39,375 bases of DNA from Paenibacillus ihuae (GCF_001368795.1 NZ_LN831198.1:3256754-3296128); one strand, 5' to 3'; positions 23,551 to 32,614 are shown, counted from the first letter of the stretch. The notes: a model not told the origin generated them from the sequence alone. Numbers and translations: made by a program.

Positions 23551-25107
23551 TTAGAATACTTTCGTGGTCCACGATTCGCAGTTCCACGTATCGGTTACGA
23601 TATCACGGTAAAATTCAGGTTCATGGGAGATCAGCAGAATGCTGCCCTTGTATGCTTTGAGGGCACGCTGCAGCTCTTCTTTGGCGTCTACATCAAGGTG
23701 GTTCGTCGGCTCATCCAGTACGAGCAGATTCGTCTCGCGGTTGATCAGCTTGCAGAGGCGGACTTTGGCTTTTTCGCCACCGCTTAACACTGCGATCTTG
23801 CTCTCGATATGCTTGGTCGTCAGACCGCATTTGGCAAGCGCAGCGCGGATCTCGAATTGCGTGAAGGACGGGAACTCACTCCAGATCTCTTCGATACAGG
23901 TATTGTAATTGGCATCCTTAATTTCCTGCTCGAAATAGCCGATTTCCAGCAGATCCCCGAGTCTGGCTGAACCGGAAATTGCCGGAATCTGTCCGAGAAT
24001 GCTGCGCAGCAGTGTGGTTTTACCGATACCGTTCGCACCGACCAGAGCAATTTTTTGGCCGCGTTCCATGCTCAGATCCAGAGGTCTGGACAATGGAGAG
24101 TCATAGCCGATGACGAGGTCTTTGGTCTCGAATACCACCTTACCGGAGGTACGTGCAGGCTTGAAGTTAAACTGCGGCTTCGGTTTTTCCTTAGCCAGCT
24201 CGATAACCTCCATCTTGTCCAGCTTCTTCTGCCGGGACATGGCCATATTGCGCGTTGCCACGCTGGCTTTGTTACGGGCCACGAAATCCTTAAGATCCGA
24301 AATTTCCTGCTGCTGGCGTTTAAATGCAGATTCTAGCTGCGACTTCTTCGCCTCATACACCTGCTGGAAATATTCGTAATCGCCCACATAACGTGACAGT
24401 GACTGATTCTCCATGTGATAGATCAGGTTGATCACACTGTTAAGGAACGGAATATCGTGCGAGATCAGGATAAAAGCATTCTCATATTCCTGCAGATAGC
24501 GCTTCAGCCAGACGATGTGCTGTTCGTCAAGATAGTTCGTAGGCTCATCCAGCAACAGAATGTCCGGTTTCTCCAGCAGCAGTTTAGCCAAGAGTACCTT
24601 GGTCCGCTGTCCGCCGCTGAGATCATGAACATCCTTATCAAGACCAATGTCCGTAAGTCCCAGACCGCGGGCGGTTTCATCGATTTTGGCGTCGATCATG
24701 TAGAAATCCTGGTTCGTCAGCGTATCCTGAATCGTACCGACATCCTCAAGCAGCTGTTCCAGCTCCTCCGGAGTGACATCGCCCATTCTGCCGTACATGT
24801 CATTCATCTCTTGTTCCATATCGAACAGATATTGGAATGCCCCGCGGAGCACATCCCGGATCGACTGTCCCTTAGTCAGCACAGCATGTTGGTCCAGATA
24901 ACCTACCCGCATGCGTTTGGCCCATTCAATTTTACCTTCATCAGGCTGAAGCTTGGACGTGATGATATTCATGAAGGTAGACTTCCCTTCACCGTTAGCA
25001 CCGATCAGACCAATATGTTCACCCTTCAGCAGGCGGAAAGATACATCAGTGAAAATAGCACGGTCACCAAAGCCGTGACTCAGCTTCTCTACATTTAATA
25101 TGCTCAT
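23551..25107 (-). CDS. ykpA: ABC-F family ATPase, YkpA/YbiT type
   Basis: A 518-residue-class soluble protein with two ABC domains. First: Walker A GANGEGKST, signature LSGGQRTKV, Walker B DILLLDEPTNYLD. Second: GANGIGKTT, LSGGEKAKV, LLVLDEPTNHLD. Between them is the charged interdomain linker (AKKSQLESAFKRQQQEISDL) that reaches toward the ribosomal P-site tRNA in this family. No membrane part exists. Sequence from memory is very close to B. subtilis YkpA, a translation factor-like ABC-F related to E. coli YbiT, rather than to antibiotic-resistance ABC-Fs. The frame is open to 25176; ATG 25107 (MSILNVEKLSHGFG) has AAGGTG 8 bases upstream. A TATAAT lies at 25147-25152 on this strand. Confidence 0.95.
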   Translation of the reverse strand: MSILNVEKLSHGFGDRAIFTDVSFRLLKGEHIGLIGANGEGKSTFMNIITSKLQPDEGKIEWAKRMRVGYLDQHAVLTKGQSIRDVLRGAFQYLFDMEQEMNDMYGRMGDVTPEELEQLLEDVGTIQDTLTNQDFYMIDAKIDETARGLGLTDIGLDKDVHDLSGGQRTKVLLAKLLLEKPDILLLDEPTNYLDEQHIVWLKRYLQEYENAFILISHDIPFLNSVINLIYHMENQSLSRYVGDYEYFQQVYEAKKSQLESAFKRQQQEISDLKDFVARNKASVATRNMAMSRQKKLDKMEVIELAKEKPKPQFNFKPARTSGKVVFETKDLVIGYDSPLSRPLDLSMERGQKIALVGANGIGKTTLLRSILGQIPAISGSARLGDLLEIGYFEQEIKDANYNTCIEEIWSEFPSFTQFEIRAALAKCGLTTKHIESKIAVLSGGEKAKVRLCKLINRETNLLVLDEPTNHLDVDAKEELQRALKAYKGSILLISHEPEFYRDIVTDTWNCESWTTKVF

Positions 25108-25245
25108 GAATTTAACACCTTTTCCTTTACAAAGTATACTCGTCATATTATAAAGGTTTTGGCTCCGCAACTCCATACAGATTACAAAAGAAATGATGTT
25201 TTTTCTTTGATTTGCAGACCAGGCTATTGCCTTACAAAAAAAGCA

Positions 25246-25276
25246 AACAAAAACTGCCGGAAATATCCCGGCAGTT
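25246..25276 (-). terminator. Terminator after the alcohol-dehydrogenase-like gene
   Basis: ACTGCCGG (25253-25260) pairs with CCGGCAGT (25268-25275) around a 7-base loop, followed on the minus strand by TTTTTGTTTG. It lies 7 bases after the stop of the ADH-like gene. Confidence 0.88.
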
Positions 25277-25282
25277 CTCTAA

Positions 25283-26316
25283 TTATTCGAAGCGTTCGAG
25301 CACCACTTTGCCAACGGTACGGCCCGATTCCAGCATGGCATGTGCCTTACGCAGGTTCGCGGCATTGATCGGTTCCAGCTTGTCGGTCGTAGTCGTGCGA
25401 ATTACGCCTTTGTCAACGAGACGGCCCACCTCATTCAGCAGCTTATGCTGCTCAATCATATCCGGAGTCCCAAACATGGAACGGGTGAACATGAGCTCCC
25501 AGACAAACGTGACGCTCTTGTCCTTGAGCAGGGTCAGATTGAGCAGTTCATCCGTCTCGACAATCGAGCAGATTTTCCCTTGCGGTGCGATAACCGCGGC
25601 CATGCTCTTCCAGTGCTTCTCCGTACTGTTCAGGCAAAAGATATAATCCACCTGGGCTAATCCGGCAGCCTGCAGCTGTGGCAGAACTCTTCAAAATGAT
25701 TGATCACATGATCCGCTCCCAGTCCCTTCGCCCATTGGGCTGATTCCGGACGGGATGCCGTACCGATAACGGTCAGTCCTGCATGTTTGGCAAGCTGAAT
25801 GGCGATTGAACCGACACCGCCTGCTGCTCCGATGATCAGAAGCGTTTTGCCGGCATTATCAGCCTTGCCTGTGGAAATCCCCAGCCGGTCAAACAAACCT
25901 TCCCATGCCGTGATGGACGTTAATGGAAGTGCAGCAGCCTCAGCATAAGACAGTGCCGCCGGTTTCGAACCGACGATCCGCTCATCCACCAGATGATACT
26001 CACTGTTTCCACCCGCACGCTTAATGCTGCCAGCATAGTAGACCTCGTCACCAGGACGAAATAATGTACAATCCTCTCCGACCTGTTCTACCACACCTGC
26101 AACGTCCCAACCGAGCACTCTTGGAGCTTCCTCTACCCGCCTTTTGGGGGAGCGTACTTTGACATCTACCGGATTTACAGAAATTGCTTTAACCTTTACC
26201 AGAATGTCTTTGCCTGCAGGGACCGGCTTCTCCAGCTCCACATCCATCAGGCTCTCCGCATCATCGATTGGCAAGTATTTGATTAAGCCTACTGCTTTCA
26301 TTGTTTCTTTGGTCAT
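25283..26316 (-). pseudogene. Zinc-type/quinone oxidoreductase-like MDR enzyme, frameshifted
   Basis: A medium-chain dehydrogenase/reductase of about 340 residues if joined. The first frame (from ATG 26316, AAGGAG upstream) holds the GroES-like half (AISVNPVDVKVRSP, LGWDVAGVVEQVG) and the Rossmann motif IIGAAGGVGSIAIQLAK, then leaves the family after VINHFEEF. The second frame continues LPQLQAAGLAQVDYIFCLNS and runs to the usual end GRTVGKVVLERFE. One base is missing near 25686-25694. Intact relatives (zinc-type alcohol dehydrogenase-like, ZTA1-like) reduce quinones or enals with NADPH. An inverted repeat upstream hints at HxlR-type control. The lesion may be a consensus error. Confidence 0.88.
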
Positions 26317-26372
26317 GGAATCGCATCTCCTTATCGTAACTGTGATGTCCTTATAAATAGTTAGTACAGTAA

Positions 26373-26385
26373 GTATAAGTTATAC
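26373..26385. promoter_or_regulatory. Inverted repeat GTATAAGTTATAC upstream of the ADH-like gene
   Basis: Perfect 6-bp arms around one base, 57 bases before the ADH-like start. Size and AT content resemble operators of HxlR/MarR-type redox regulators that often control such reductases. Confidence 0.45.
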
Positions 26386-26706
26386 ATACACTTCCGTTAA
26401 GAACGCACATTAATGTGAGATAGTATCATTTTGTATACTGAACTCCATATCAACAAATCCTTCGTCTCACATCAGACTCACTATCTCGGTTCTACATTCG
26501 CATGAATCAATAACTTTATGATAATTAAAATATTTTTTTTAGTAATACATATTGAATTGTTTCATTAATTTAGCTGATATTTATCTTTCCCACACACAAA
26601 AAAAAGATAATAAGTCCTTTTTTAGGTAAAATGCATAAAATAATTATACGTAATACAAATAACAAAATGCTAATATACTACCAACTATTAGAACTGATTA
26701 ACCGTT

Positions 26707-26721
26707 TTGAAAGCGCAAACA
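26707..26721 (+). promoter_or_regulatory. cre site (CcpA catabolite control) before the mannanase
   Basis: TTGAAAGCGCAAACA matches the cre consensus WTGNAANCGNWNNCW at every specified position. It lies about 100 bases before the mannanase start, so CcpA-HPr(Ser-P) would repress mannanase expression when glucose is present. Confidence 0.8.
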
Positions 26722-26823
26722 GGTATGTTACCCTCATTCAATAAAACTTCTGGAGGTGAACAGCTAGGCATTATCAACAATCCATGAGGGTCTACATAAA
26801 TACAATTCCGGGGTGGTTTTTTG

Positions 26824-28290
26824 GTGATTTTACGTAAGTGGTCGAGAGCAATAGTGCTATTCCTTCTGGTATTCTCCTTAATTGGACAGGCTCCTAAAAA
26901 TGTACATGCTGCCAGCGGATTTTATGTAAGCGGAACCAAACTAATGGATTCTACCGGACAACCTTTTGTTATGCGTGGAGTCAATCATGCGCATACATGG
27001 TACAAGGATCAGCTCTCCACCGCGATTCCTGCAATTGCTAAAACGGGTGCTAACACGGTCCGAATCGTATTATCAAATGGTTCCAAATGGTCCCTTGATG
27101 ATATGAATGCCGTTAATAGTATTCTCAGCCTCTGTAAGCAAAACAAGCTGATCGCCGTTCTAGAGGTGCATGACGCCACAGGAAGCGACAGTCTCACTGA
27201 TTTGAACACTGCCGTAAATTACTGGATTGGCATCAAAAATGCACTTATCGGCAAGGAAGACAGCGTGATCATCAATATCGCAAACGAGTGGTATGGCACA
27301 TGGGATGGGGCAAATTGGGCTAATGGCTATAAGCAGGCAATCCCGAAGCTTCGCAGCGCCGGTCTGAATCATACGCTGATAGTAGATTCCGCAGGCTGGG
27401 GGCAATATCCGGCTTCCATTGTCAATTACGGAACAGAGGTACTAAATGCAGATCCGCTAAAAAACACAATGTTCTCCATTCACATGTATGAATACGCCGG
27501 CGGGAATGCAAGCACAGTCAAGTCGAATATCGATAATGTGCTGAGCAAGAATCTGGCTTTGATTATAGGCGAATTTGGCGGTCAGCACACCAATGGCGAT
27601 GTAGACGAAGCCACCATCATGAGCTATTCCAAGGAAAAAGGTGTCGGTTGGCTGGCCTGGTCCTGGAAGGGAAACAGCAGTGACCTCGCTTACCTTGATA
27701 TGACAAATGATTGGTCAGGCAGCTCACTTACCTCATTCGGCAACACCGTTGTAAACGGAAGCAACGGTATTAAAGCTACATCCGTCTTATCCGGGATTTT
27801 TGGAGGCGGAAACACAGACCCTGGTTCCGGAAACACCTCTACCATTTATGATTTCGAATCAGGAACTGTGAGCTGGGCCGGAAGCAATATTACAGGCGGC
27901 CCATGGACGACCAGCGAATGGAAGTCTGCCGGAGCGTATTCTCTCAAAGCAGATGTGAACTTATCCTCCAACTCCAAACACAGCCTGCATATTGCCGCCA
28001 GTCAAAATCTCACGGGAAAATCCAGTCTCAAAGCGACCGTAAAACATGCAGCCTGGGGCAGCTTCGGCAATGGCATCACTGCCGTTCTTTACGTGAAAAC
28101 CGGTTCGGGTTGGACTTGGTACGACAGCGGATCTAAGCTGATTAATTCGGGCAGCGGCACCACATTGACTCTGTCACTCAGCAGCATTCCGAACCTGAAT
28201 GATGTCAAAGAGATCGGAGTCGAGTTCCGGGCTTCTTCGGGTAGCAGCGGCCAATCTGCTATTTATGTGGATAGCATAACTGTTCAATAA
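26824..28290 (+). CDS. Secreted GH5 (subfamily 8-like) beta-1,4-mannanase with C-terminal CBM
   Basis: A 488-residue exported enzyme that hydrolyses beta-1,4-mannan chains outside the cell. A Sec signal peptide (RKWSRAIVLFLLVFSLIG) ends at VHA, residue 29. The catalytic domain (about 30-320) begins SGFYVSGTKLMDSTGQPFVM and has acid/base Glu155 in NIANEWYG and nucleophile Glu250 in LIIGEFGG, plus HMYEYAGG and WLAWSWKGNS typical of GH5_8 mannanases. A Gly/Asn/Thr linker (GGGNTDPGSGNTS) leads to a beta-sandwich mannan-binding module (about 343-488, CBM59/CBM27-like). GTG 26824 is chosen because GGGGTGG lies 7 bases upstream; TTG 26821 is also possible. Expression is probably under catabolite control. 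Confidence 0.93.
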   Translation: MILRKWSRAIVLFLLVFSLIGQAPKNVHAASGFYVSGTKLMDSTGQPFVMRGVNHAHTWYKDQLSTAIPAIAKTGANTVRIVLSNGSKWSLDDMNAVNSILSLCKQNKLIAVLEVHDATGSDSLTDLNTAVNYWIGIKNALIGKEDSVIINIANEWYGTWDGANWANGYKQAIPKLRSAGLNHTLIVDSAGWGQYPASIVNYGTEVLNADPLKNTMFSIHMYEYAGGNASTVKSNIDNVLSKNLALIIGEFGGQHTNGDVDEATIMSYSKEKGVGWLAWSWKGNSSDLAYLDMTNDWSGSSLTSFGNTVVNGSNGIKATSVLSGIFGGGNTDPGSGNTSTIYDFESGTVSWAGSNITGGPWTTSEWKSAGAYSLKADVNLSSNSKHSLHIAASQNLTGKSSLKATVKHAAWGSFGNGITAVLYVKTGSGWTWYDSGSKLINSGSGTTLTLSLSSIPNLNDVKEIGVEFRASSGSSGQSAIYVDSITVQ

Positions 28291-28328
28291 CCGTTTTAGT
28301 ACGTTAAATATCATTAAGGAATAGATTA

Positions 28329-28354
28329 GGCTCATGTCACTGACATGGGCCTTT
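28329..28354 (+). terminator. Hairpin after the mannanase gene
   Basis: GGCTCATGTCA and TGACATGGGCC (28329-28351) form a stem of up to 11 bp with one G-T pair and a tiny loop, followed by a short TTT. Probable but not strong terminator. Confidence 0.6.
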
Positions 28355-28512
28355 CAAGCGCCTGCCTTCGGGAACTTCTAGTCTTCGGCTTTAAATCCTC
28401 AGTTTTCCTCCGGCAATCAATTCATCAACTTCCACTACTGGCACCTTTTGTCCATTAATTGTTCATCTTTACTTCATATGAATTTTCATTATTTTCAGGT
28501 AATCTAATGTAG

Positions 28513-28542
28513 TTGATTTTGAAAGCCCCGGTGTAATAGAAT
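28513..28542 (+). promoter_or_regulatory. Candidate promoter for the LtaS-type gene
   Basis: TTGATT (28513-28518), an 18-base spacer and TAGAAT (28537-28542) precede the start by about 35 bases. Matches are 4 of 6 and 5 of 6. Confidence 0.45.
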
Positions 28543-28576
28543 GAATTAATTAAATAGAAAAGGATGCGCATAACCC

Positions 28577-30445
28577 ATGCGATTGAAGGAACCGCGTACA
28601 CTCAGTAAAAGATCCATACTCTTTTTCTCCATTATCATGCTTGCAAAAAGCTACTTTGCCTGGTATTACTTGTTCGAAGACGGGCCTACCTGGAGCACAT
28701 TGTTCAAAGAAATCCCCTTTGTCCTTATCATATTCTGTCTGATCGAATGGTTCGCCACGAAACGGAAGATTGCTATCTACATGCTCGTAAATCTGCTAAT
28801 TACCGTTCTATTCTTTTCTCTGATAGTCTACCATAATCACTTCGGGATTATCGCCACTTCACAGGTGATCGGTCAGGCGAAACAGGTGGGAGCAGTCAAA
28901 AAGAGTATATTTGCGGTCATTCATCCGCAGTATATGCTGATTTTCCTGGATATCATTATTATCAGCCTCATTATGCTAAGCCGGAAGAAAGCGCTGGCCT
29001 GGAAAAAAGCCATGTCACGCCAGAGCAACCGCAAGGTAGTCGCAGTCCTGTTCTGTATCTCCCTGGTAATCTGCATGATGAATATCTTCCCCAACAAAGC
29101 CAGTATGAATGAGACTGTCCAAGCTGAGCAGATGGGGATTCTGAATTATGAAGCCTATGCCCTGCTTGCGGATCAGGAGGAAGAGGTCATTGACAGCGCC
29201 CAGATTACTCAATCGGTGATCGATCAGACCAAGGGTATTCAGGCCCAGACTAATCCTATTCTCAACAGAGCCGCCAAAGGCAAGAATCTCATTATCATTC
29301 AGATGGAATCCTTTCAGAACTTCTTAATCCATTTGTCGATAGACGGACACGAAATCACACCGAACATGAATAAGCTTGCGGACAGCAGTATCTATTTCCC
29401 GCGTTTCTTCCAGCAGGTTGGTCAAGGTAACACCTCTGATGCGGAATTTATCGTAAATACTTCCTTTTATGTTCCGCCGGATGGTCCGGCAACCGAAATT
29501 TACGCTCCCAAAGAGCTGCCAAGCTTACCAAAACTGCTGCAGGCTCAAGGTTATGATACCGCTACCTTCCATACGAACGAAGTTGATTTCTGGAACCGCG
29601 GTGAGCTCTATCGTGCACTTGGTTTTAACCGTTATTATGACAAAGCCTTTTTCGGTGAAGACGACACCATTTTTTATGGTTCTTCCGATGAAGTCCTCTA
29701 CTCGAAGACCTCATCTGAGCTGGCCCGGATGAATGAACGCAGTGAACCTTTTTATTCCCATGTCATCTCAATGTCTTCCCATAACCCCTTCTCTATTCCG
29801 GAGAACAAATATCAAATGACGTTGCCGGAACGATATGAAGGTACCTTTGTTGGTGATTATATTCGCGCCCAGAACTACGCGGATTACGCGCTGGGACAGT
29901 TTATTGCCGAGCTCAAGGAGAATGGGGTCTGGGACGATAGCCTGATCGTGCTGTACGGAGATCATCGCGGACTGCCTATTTTCTCGCTGAAGGAAGAGGA
30001 TAACGTTTTGCTCGAGGAAATTCTTGGTCATGAATACAATGAGCGTGATCTGATTAATATTCCGTTAATTATTTCCTCTGCTGGAGTGCCGGTTCCAAGC
30101 ATACAGAATCAATTAGGCGGACAGGTGGATATTTTACCGACAGTAGCGAATTTGCTGGGTGTGCCTGTGGAGAATCATATTCATTTTGGACAGGATTTAT
30201 TAAATCAGACGGCCTACAATCTGCTGCCTCAGCGTTATTATCTGCCAACCGGATCGTTTGTAAATAACGAAGAGCTGTTCTTATCCGGCAGCGGGTACGA
30301 GGACGGCCAGCATTACACGCTGTCAGGTGACGGCAATAAGCCGCTTCTTCACTCCACTGAGGATGAGTTCGATCGTGCGCTGAAGCTCCTTCAGCTCTCC
30401 GACAGCTATGTTTCACAATTACCGGATAGAGAAGTCTTGGAATAA
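28577..30445 (+). CDS. ltaS: LtaS-type lipoteichoic acid synthase/sulfatase-fold phosphotransferase
   Basis: A 622-residue membrane enzyme. About five N-terminal helices (13-32, 46-60, 66-86, 117-135, 154-172) are followed by an extracellular sulfatase-fold domain. The metal and catalytic residues of LtaS are present: Glu244 in QMESFQNF, nucleophile Thr286 in GQGNTSDAEF, FHTNEVDFWNRG and Asp462-His463 in YGDHRG. It transfers glycerol phosphate from phosphatidylglycerol to a growing teichoic acid chain, or primes it. It could be the main synthase or a paralogue such as YqgS or YvgJ. The ribosome binding site is weak (AAAGGA 12 bases from ATG 28577). Its own terminator follows, so it is monocistronic. 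Confidence 0.93.
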   Translation: MRLKEPRTLSKRSILFFSIIMLAKSYFAWYYLFEDGPTWSTLFKEIPFVLIIFCLIEWFATKRKIAIYMLVNLLITVLFFSLIVYHNHFGIIATSQVIGQAKQVGAVKKSIFAVIHPQYMLIFLDIIIISLIMLSRKKALAWKKAMSRQSNRKVVAVLFCISLVICMMNIFPNKASMNETVQAEQMGILNYEAYALLADQEEEVIDSAQITQSVIDQTKGIQAQTNPILNRAAKGKNLIIIQMESFQNFLIHLSIDGHEITPNMNKLADSSIYFPRFFQQVGQGNTSDAEFIVNTSFYVPPDGPATEIYAPKELPSLPKLLQAQGYDTATFHTNEVDFWNRGELYRALGFNRYYDKAFFGEDDTIFYGSSDEVLYSKTSSELARMNERSEPFYSHVISMSSHNPFSIPENKYQMTLPERYEGTFVGDYIRAQNYADYALGQFIAELKENGVWDDSLIVLYGDHRGLPIFSLKEEDNVLLEEILGHEYNERDLINIPLIISSAGVPVPSIQNQLGGQVDILPTVANLLGVPVENHIHFGQDLLNQTAYNLLPQRYYLPTGSFVNNEELFLSGSGYEDGQHYTLSGDGNKPLLHSTEDEFDRALKLLQLSDSYVSQLPDREVLE

Positions 30446-30468
30446 GACGGATACAAGTACGCTCATGT

Positions 30469-30520
30469 AAACAGCCACTCCAGCTTCGCCATTGTCGAAG
30501 TAGGGGTGGCTGTTTGTAAT
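30469..30520 (+). terminator. Strong terminator after the LtaS-type gene
   Basis: A 13-bp stem (AAACAGCCACTCC 30469-30481 with GGGGTGGCTGTTT 30503-30515, one T-G pair) encloses a loop that has its own CTTCG/CGAAG stem. The T-rich arm end and GTAATT follow. Confidence 0.85.
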
Positions 30521-30564
30521 TAACCTTACGCGGAATCACAATTCTAAAGACGTAAACCCATATA

Positions 30565-30921
30565 TCAGGCTGTTGTGTACCATGTGAAAAGATAGTAATC
30601 ATTTTCATTTTCCCCAAATAGCTCATAAAGGTTCCAGTCATCATAGATAACTACCCCATTCTCTATTCTGTAATGCAGAATTTGATTTAGTATCCCAATT
30701 CTATTTTGAATCACTGACTTCTCTTCCCATAACAACATATCTTCGCAATACTTCAGTCGCTATTGCAGTAATATATATCCTTCCATTTCAGATTTAACTT
30801 CTGATTTTCCAATAGAGAGCAGATAACAGTAAACTTCGTCACGTAGAACTATGTATTCTTGTACTTGAAAATTAGTCACAAACGGGAGATGTGAATAGAT
30901 ATTGGGGCTTCTATTATCCAT
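30565..30921 (-). pseudogene. Small hypothetical gene interrupted by an in-frame TAG
   Basis: Read from ATG 30921, the frame gives 53 residues (MDNRSPNIYSHLPFVTNFQV ... EMEGYILLQ), then TAG at 30760-30762. It continues in the same frame for 64 residues with protein-like composition (WEEKSVIQNRIGILNQIL, then VVIYDDWNLYELFG) to a TGA at 30565. Both halves are rich in Ile, Tyr and Glu and look like one domain of about 118 residues, so the TAG is most likely a nonsense mutation. Family not recognised. A good AAGGAG lies far upstream (30952-30957), which could point to a rare ATT start near 30945 or to a truncated N-terminus. Confidence 0.65.
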
Positions 30922-30997
30922 AAAATCTTGTTTGTTTAAAATAATTATCCGCTCCTTACAAAAAAACTTTACCTGCGTTTGCGCAAGATTCCCAAAC

Positions 30998-31027
30998 GCA
31001 AGGAAACAGCCGGGAAAAACCCGGCTG
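30998..31027 (-). terminator. Terminator of the secreted DUF4350-like gene
   Basis: CAGCCGGG (31007-31014) and CCCGGCTG (31020-31027) form a GC-rich 8-bp stem with a 5-base loop. On the minus strand TTTCCTT follows. It lies 21 bases after the stop codon. Confidence 0.75.
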
Positions 31028-31048
31028 CTCTCAAGGTTACAGGAAGCA

Positions 31049-32614
31049 CTACTCGACCGGTACGTTCGCAATCGTCACTGCCTCTGTATATTTTGCCGTA
31101 CTGTTCAACCGCAGACGCATACTGGCCGCGCCGGTGATGTTCGGATTGATGGACACGGTTAACGTTTTAGAGGCAACACCACCAGAATCAGCCGTAAGCG
31201 AGAAAGTCGAACTGTAGCCATAGGAAGAAGGCCAGGAACCGTCGCTGTTCTTGATTTTAGCAACCTGCGTTCCTGAGCTGTTGTAAATGCCAAGGCTGTA
31301 GCCGGAGGTCGTTGAGTTGGCTGTCAGACCTGAAAGGATAACTTTCACCTGGAATTCATATTGATTGGGAAGTATCGCCTGATGTTCAAATACGTAAGCC
31401 GGGTTGGTGGTTGATGTTCCAGCTACACCATAAGAACCGCTTTTAAACGTAGAAGGATCATACCATTTGTATCCGGAAGCCGGAGTCGCCCAAGGCTCTG
31501 CCACCGGCTGGGTGGAGTTAGCGGGTAATTCCCAGCTGGACAGCGTAGTGGCTGTATCCAAGGAAAGCCCGGGAACCGCAGAAAGTGAGGTGTAGCTTTC
31601 CTTCGTTGCTAGCCAGTTAACCATGTTGAGCAAGAGCGTTGCATCGTCCGCTTCTTCATAGCCGTCATAGGTGGTTTTGGTGCCGCCTGTCTCTTCCTTC
31701 TTGTATTTAGGTGATGCGTCTTCTACCGGCGAGGAATCCCCGATAAATGCGGCTTTGCCTGCACTTACCTTGGCCACCGCGACAAACGGCCCTTCCGCAA
31801 CCCCGCCGCCGTTATATACCCCGGCATCTACTGCGCTCGACCAGGCCGTAGCTGTCGTCGGCACGTAGACGATTCCTTTCGCCTTGGCCGGATTGGTAAT
31901 AGCAAGCGTTGAACCGGCGTGAACGGCAACCGAGGATACTCCGCTTGTAATGTTGAAGGCTTGGGCCGGGGCCACAATGTTATTGGCTACGACATCACCG
32001 AGTGCATTGTAGCGGAATCTCACCCCAAAGTTAGTAGACAGCCAATCTGAACTGGAAACACCAGACATGGCGGACGAAGCCGCCTCCTCTGTACTCATAC
32101 CAAGTGCAGGATTACTCCAGGCGCCCCGACGGTAACCGTTAAAGACCTCTGAAGCGTCCCAACGGTTTTTGTTCCGGTCGGCATTGTAATGATCACTGAT
32201 AAAGAAAATACTCCCGCCGGCGTTTACATAGCTGAGCAGCGCCTCCTGCTCGGAGGTCTTATAGGGAATGTTAGCTTCCGGAATCACAAACACGTCGTAG
32301 CCGGACAGATCCGCCAATGTAATCGCTGTGCTCTTACGTAATTCCTTCACATAATAGCCAGCACCCGCTAAACCGCCTGCAAAATCCGAAAAGGCGCCAT
32401 CGATCACCCAATCCGCTGCACCCGCGGTCTGGGCATGCGTATTATCGAATAGAACCTTCTTGCCGTTCGCTGTAGTAGGGGTGATACTGGGAGCCGGATC
32501 GGACGGACCTTCGGCATTGACCTTCAGGGACGGGATTCCTACAGCCGCAGCCAGAACAGCGGCAATGACCAGACTCGTCCAGGTTTTGCGCAGACGCGGG
32601 AAGCTATGAAGCAT
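31049..32614 (-). CDS. Large secreted protein with an amidotransferase-like (DUF4350-type) domain
   Basis: A 521-residue exported protein. The signal peptide (RLRKTWTSLVIAAVLAAAVG) ends at VNA. After it comes a domain of about 230 residues, KKVLFDNTHAQTAGAADWVI then LSGYDVFVIPEANIPYKTSE and GGSIFFISDHYNADRNKNRW, which resembles the class-I amidotransferase-like or ThuA/DUF4350 fold used to bind rather than cleave. A Ser/Thr/Ala-rich C-terminal region (380-521) looks like a beta-sandwich module (YEFQVKVILSGLTANSTTSG). No catalytic residues can be assigned. ATG 32614 is preferred over ATG 32620 because GGAGG lies seven bases upstream. Role unknown; a cell-surface or nucleic-acid/polysaccharide-associated function is possible. 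Confidence 0.72.
   Translation of the reverse strand: MLHSFPRLRKTWTSLVIAAVLAAAVGIPSLKVNAEGPSDPAPSITPTTANGKKVLFDNTHAQTAGAADWVIDGAFSDFAGGLAGAGYYVKELRKSTAITLADLSGYDVFVIPEANIPYKTSEQEALLSYVNAGGSIFFISDHYNADRNKNRWDASEVFNGYRRGAWSNPALGMSTEEAASSAMSGVSSSDWLSTNFGVRFRYNALGDVVANNIVAPAQAFNITSGVSSVAVHAGSTLAITNPAKAKGIVYVPTTATAWSSAVDAGVYNGGGVAEGPFVAVAKVSAGKAAFIGDSSPVEDASPKYKKEETGGTKTTYDGYEEADDATLLLNMVNWLATKESYTSLSAVPGLSLDTATTLSSWELPANSTQPVAEPWATPASGYKWYDPSTFKSGSYGVAGTSTTNPAYVFEHQAILPNQYEFQVKVILSGLTANSTTSGYSLGIYNSSGTQVAKIKNSDGSWPSSYGYSSTFSLTADSGGVASKTLTVSINPNITGAASMRLRLNSTAKYTEAVTIANVPVE

Larger units (their letters stand above)
26317..26823. other. AT-rich intergenic region between divergent ADH-like and mannanase genes
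   Basis: About 500 bases with no gene. It holds an inverted repeat near the ADH promoter (26373-26385), two interleaved 8-bp inverted repeats (ATGTGAGA 26413-26420 with TCTCACAT 26465-26472; GAGATAGT 26417-26424 with ACTATCTC 26480-26487), a very AT-rich block (26505-26690) and a cre site (26707-26721). Confidence 0.6.

Noticed and set aside
24415..25098. A 227-residue open frame on the plus strand
   Set aside because: It is exactly opposite the ABC-F gene; the protein has no family features and no start signal.
26505..26690. AT-rich block as a replication origin or attachment site
   Set aside because: No DnaA-box cluster, direct repeats or tRNA gene were seen; it is more simply an intergenic promoter region.
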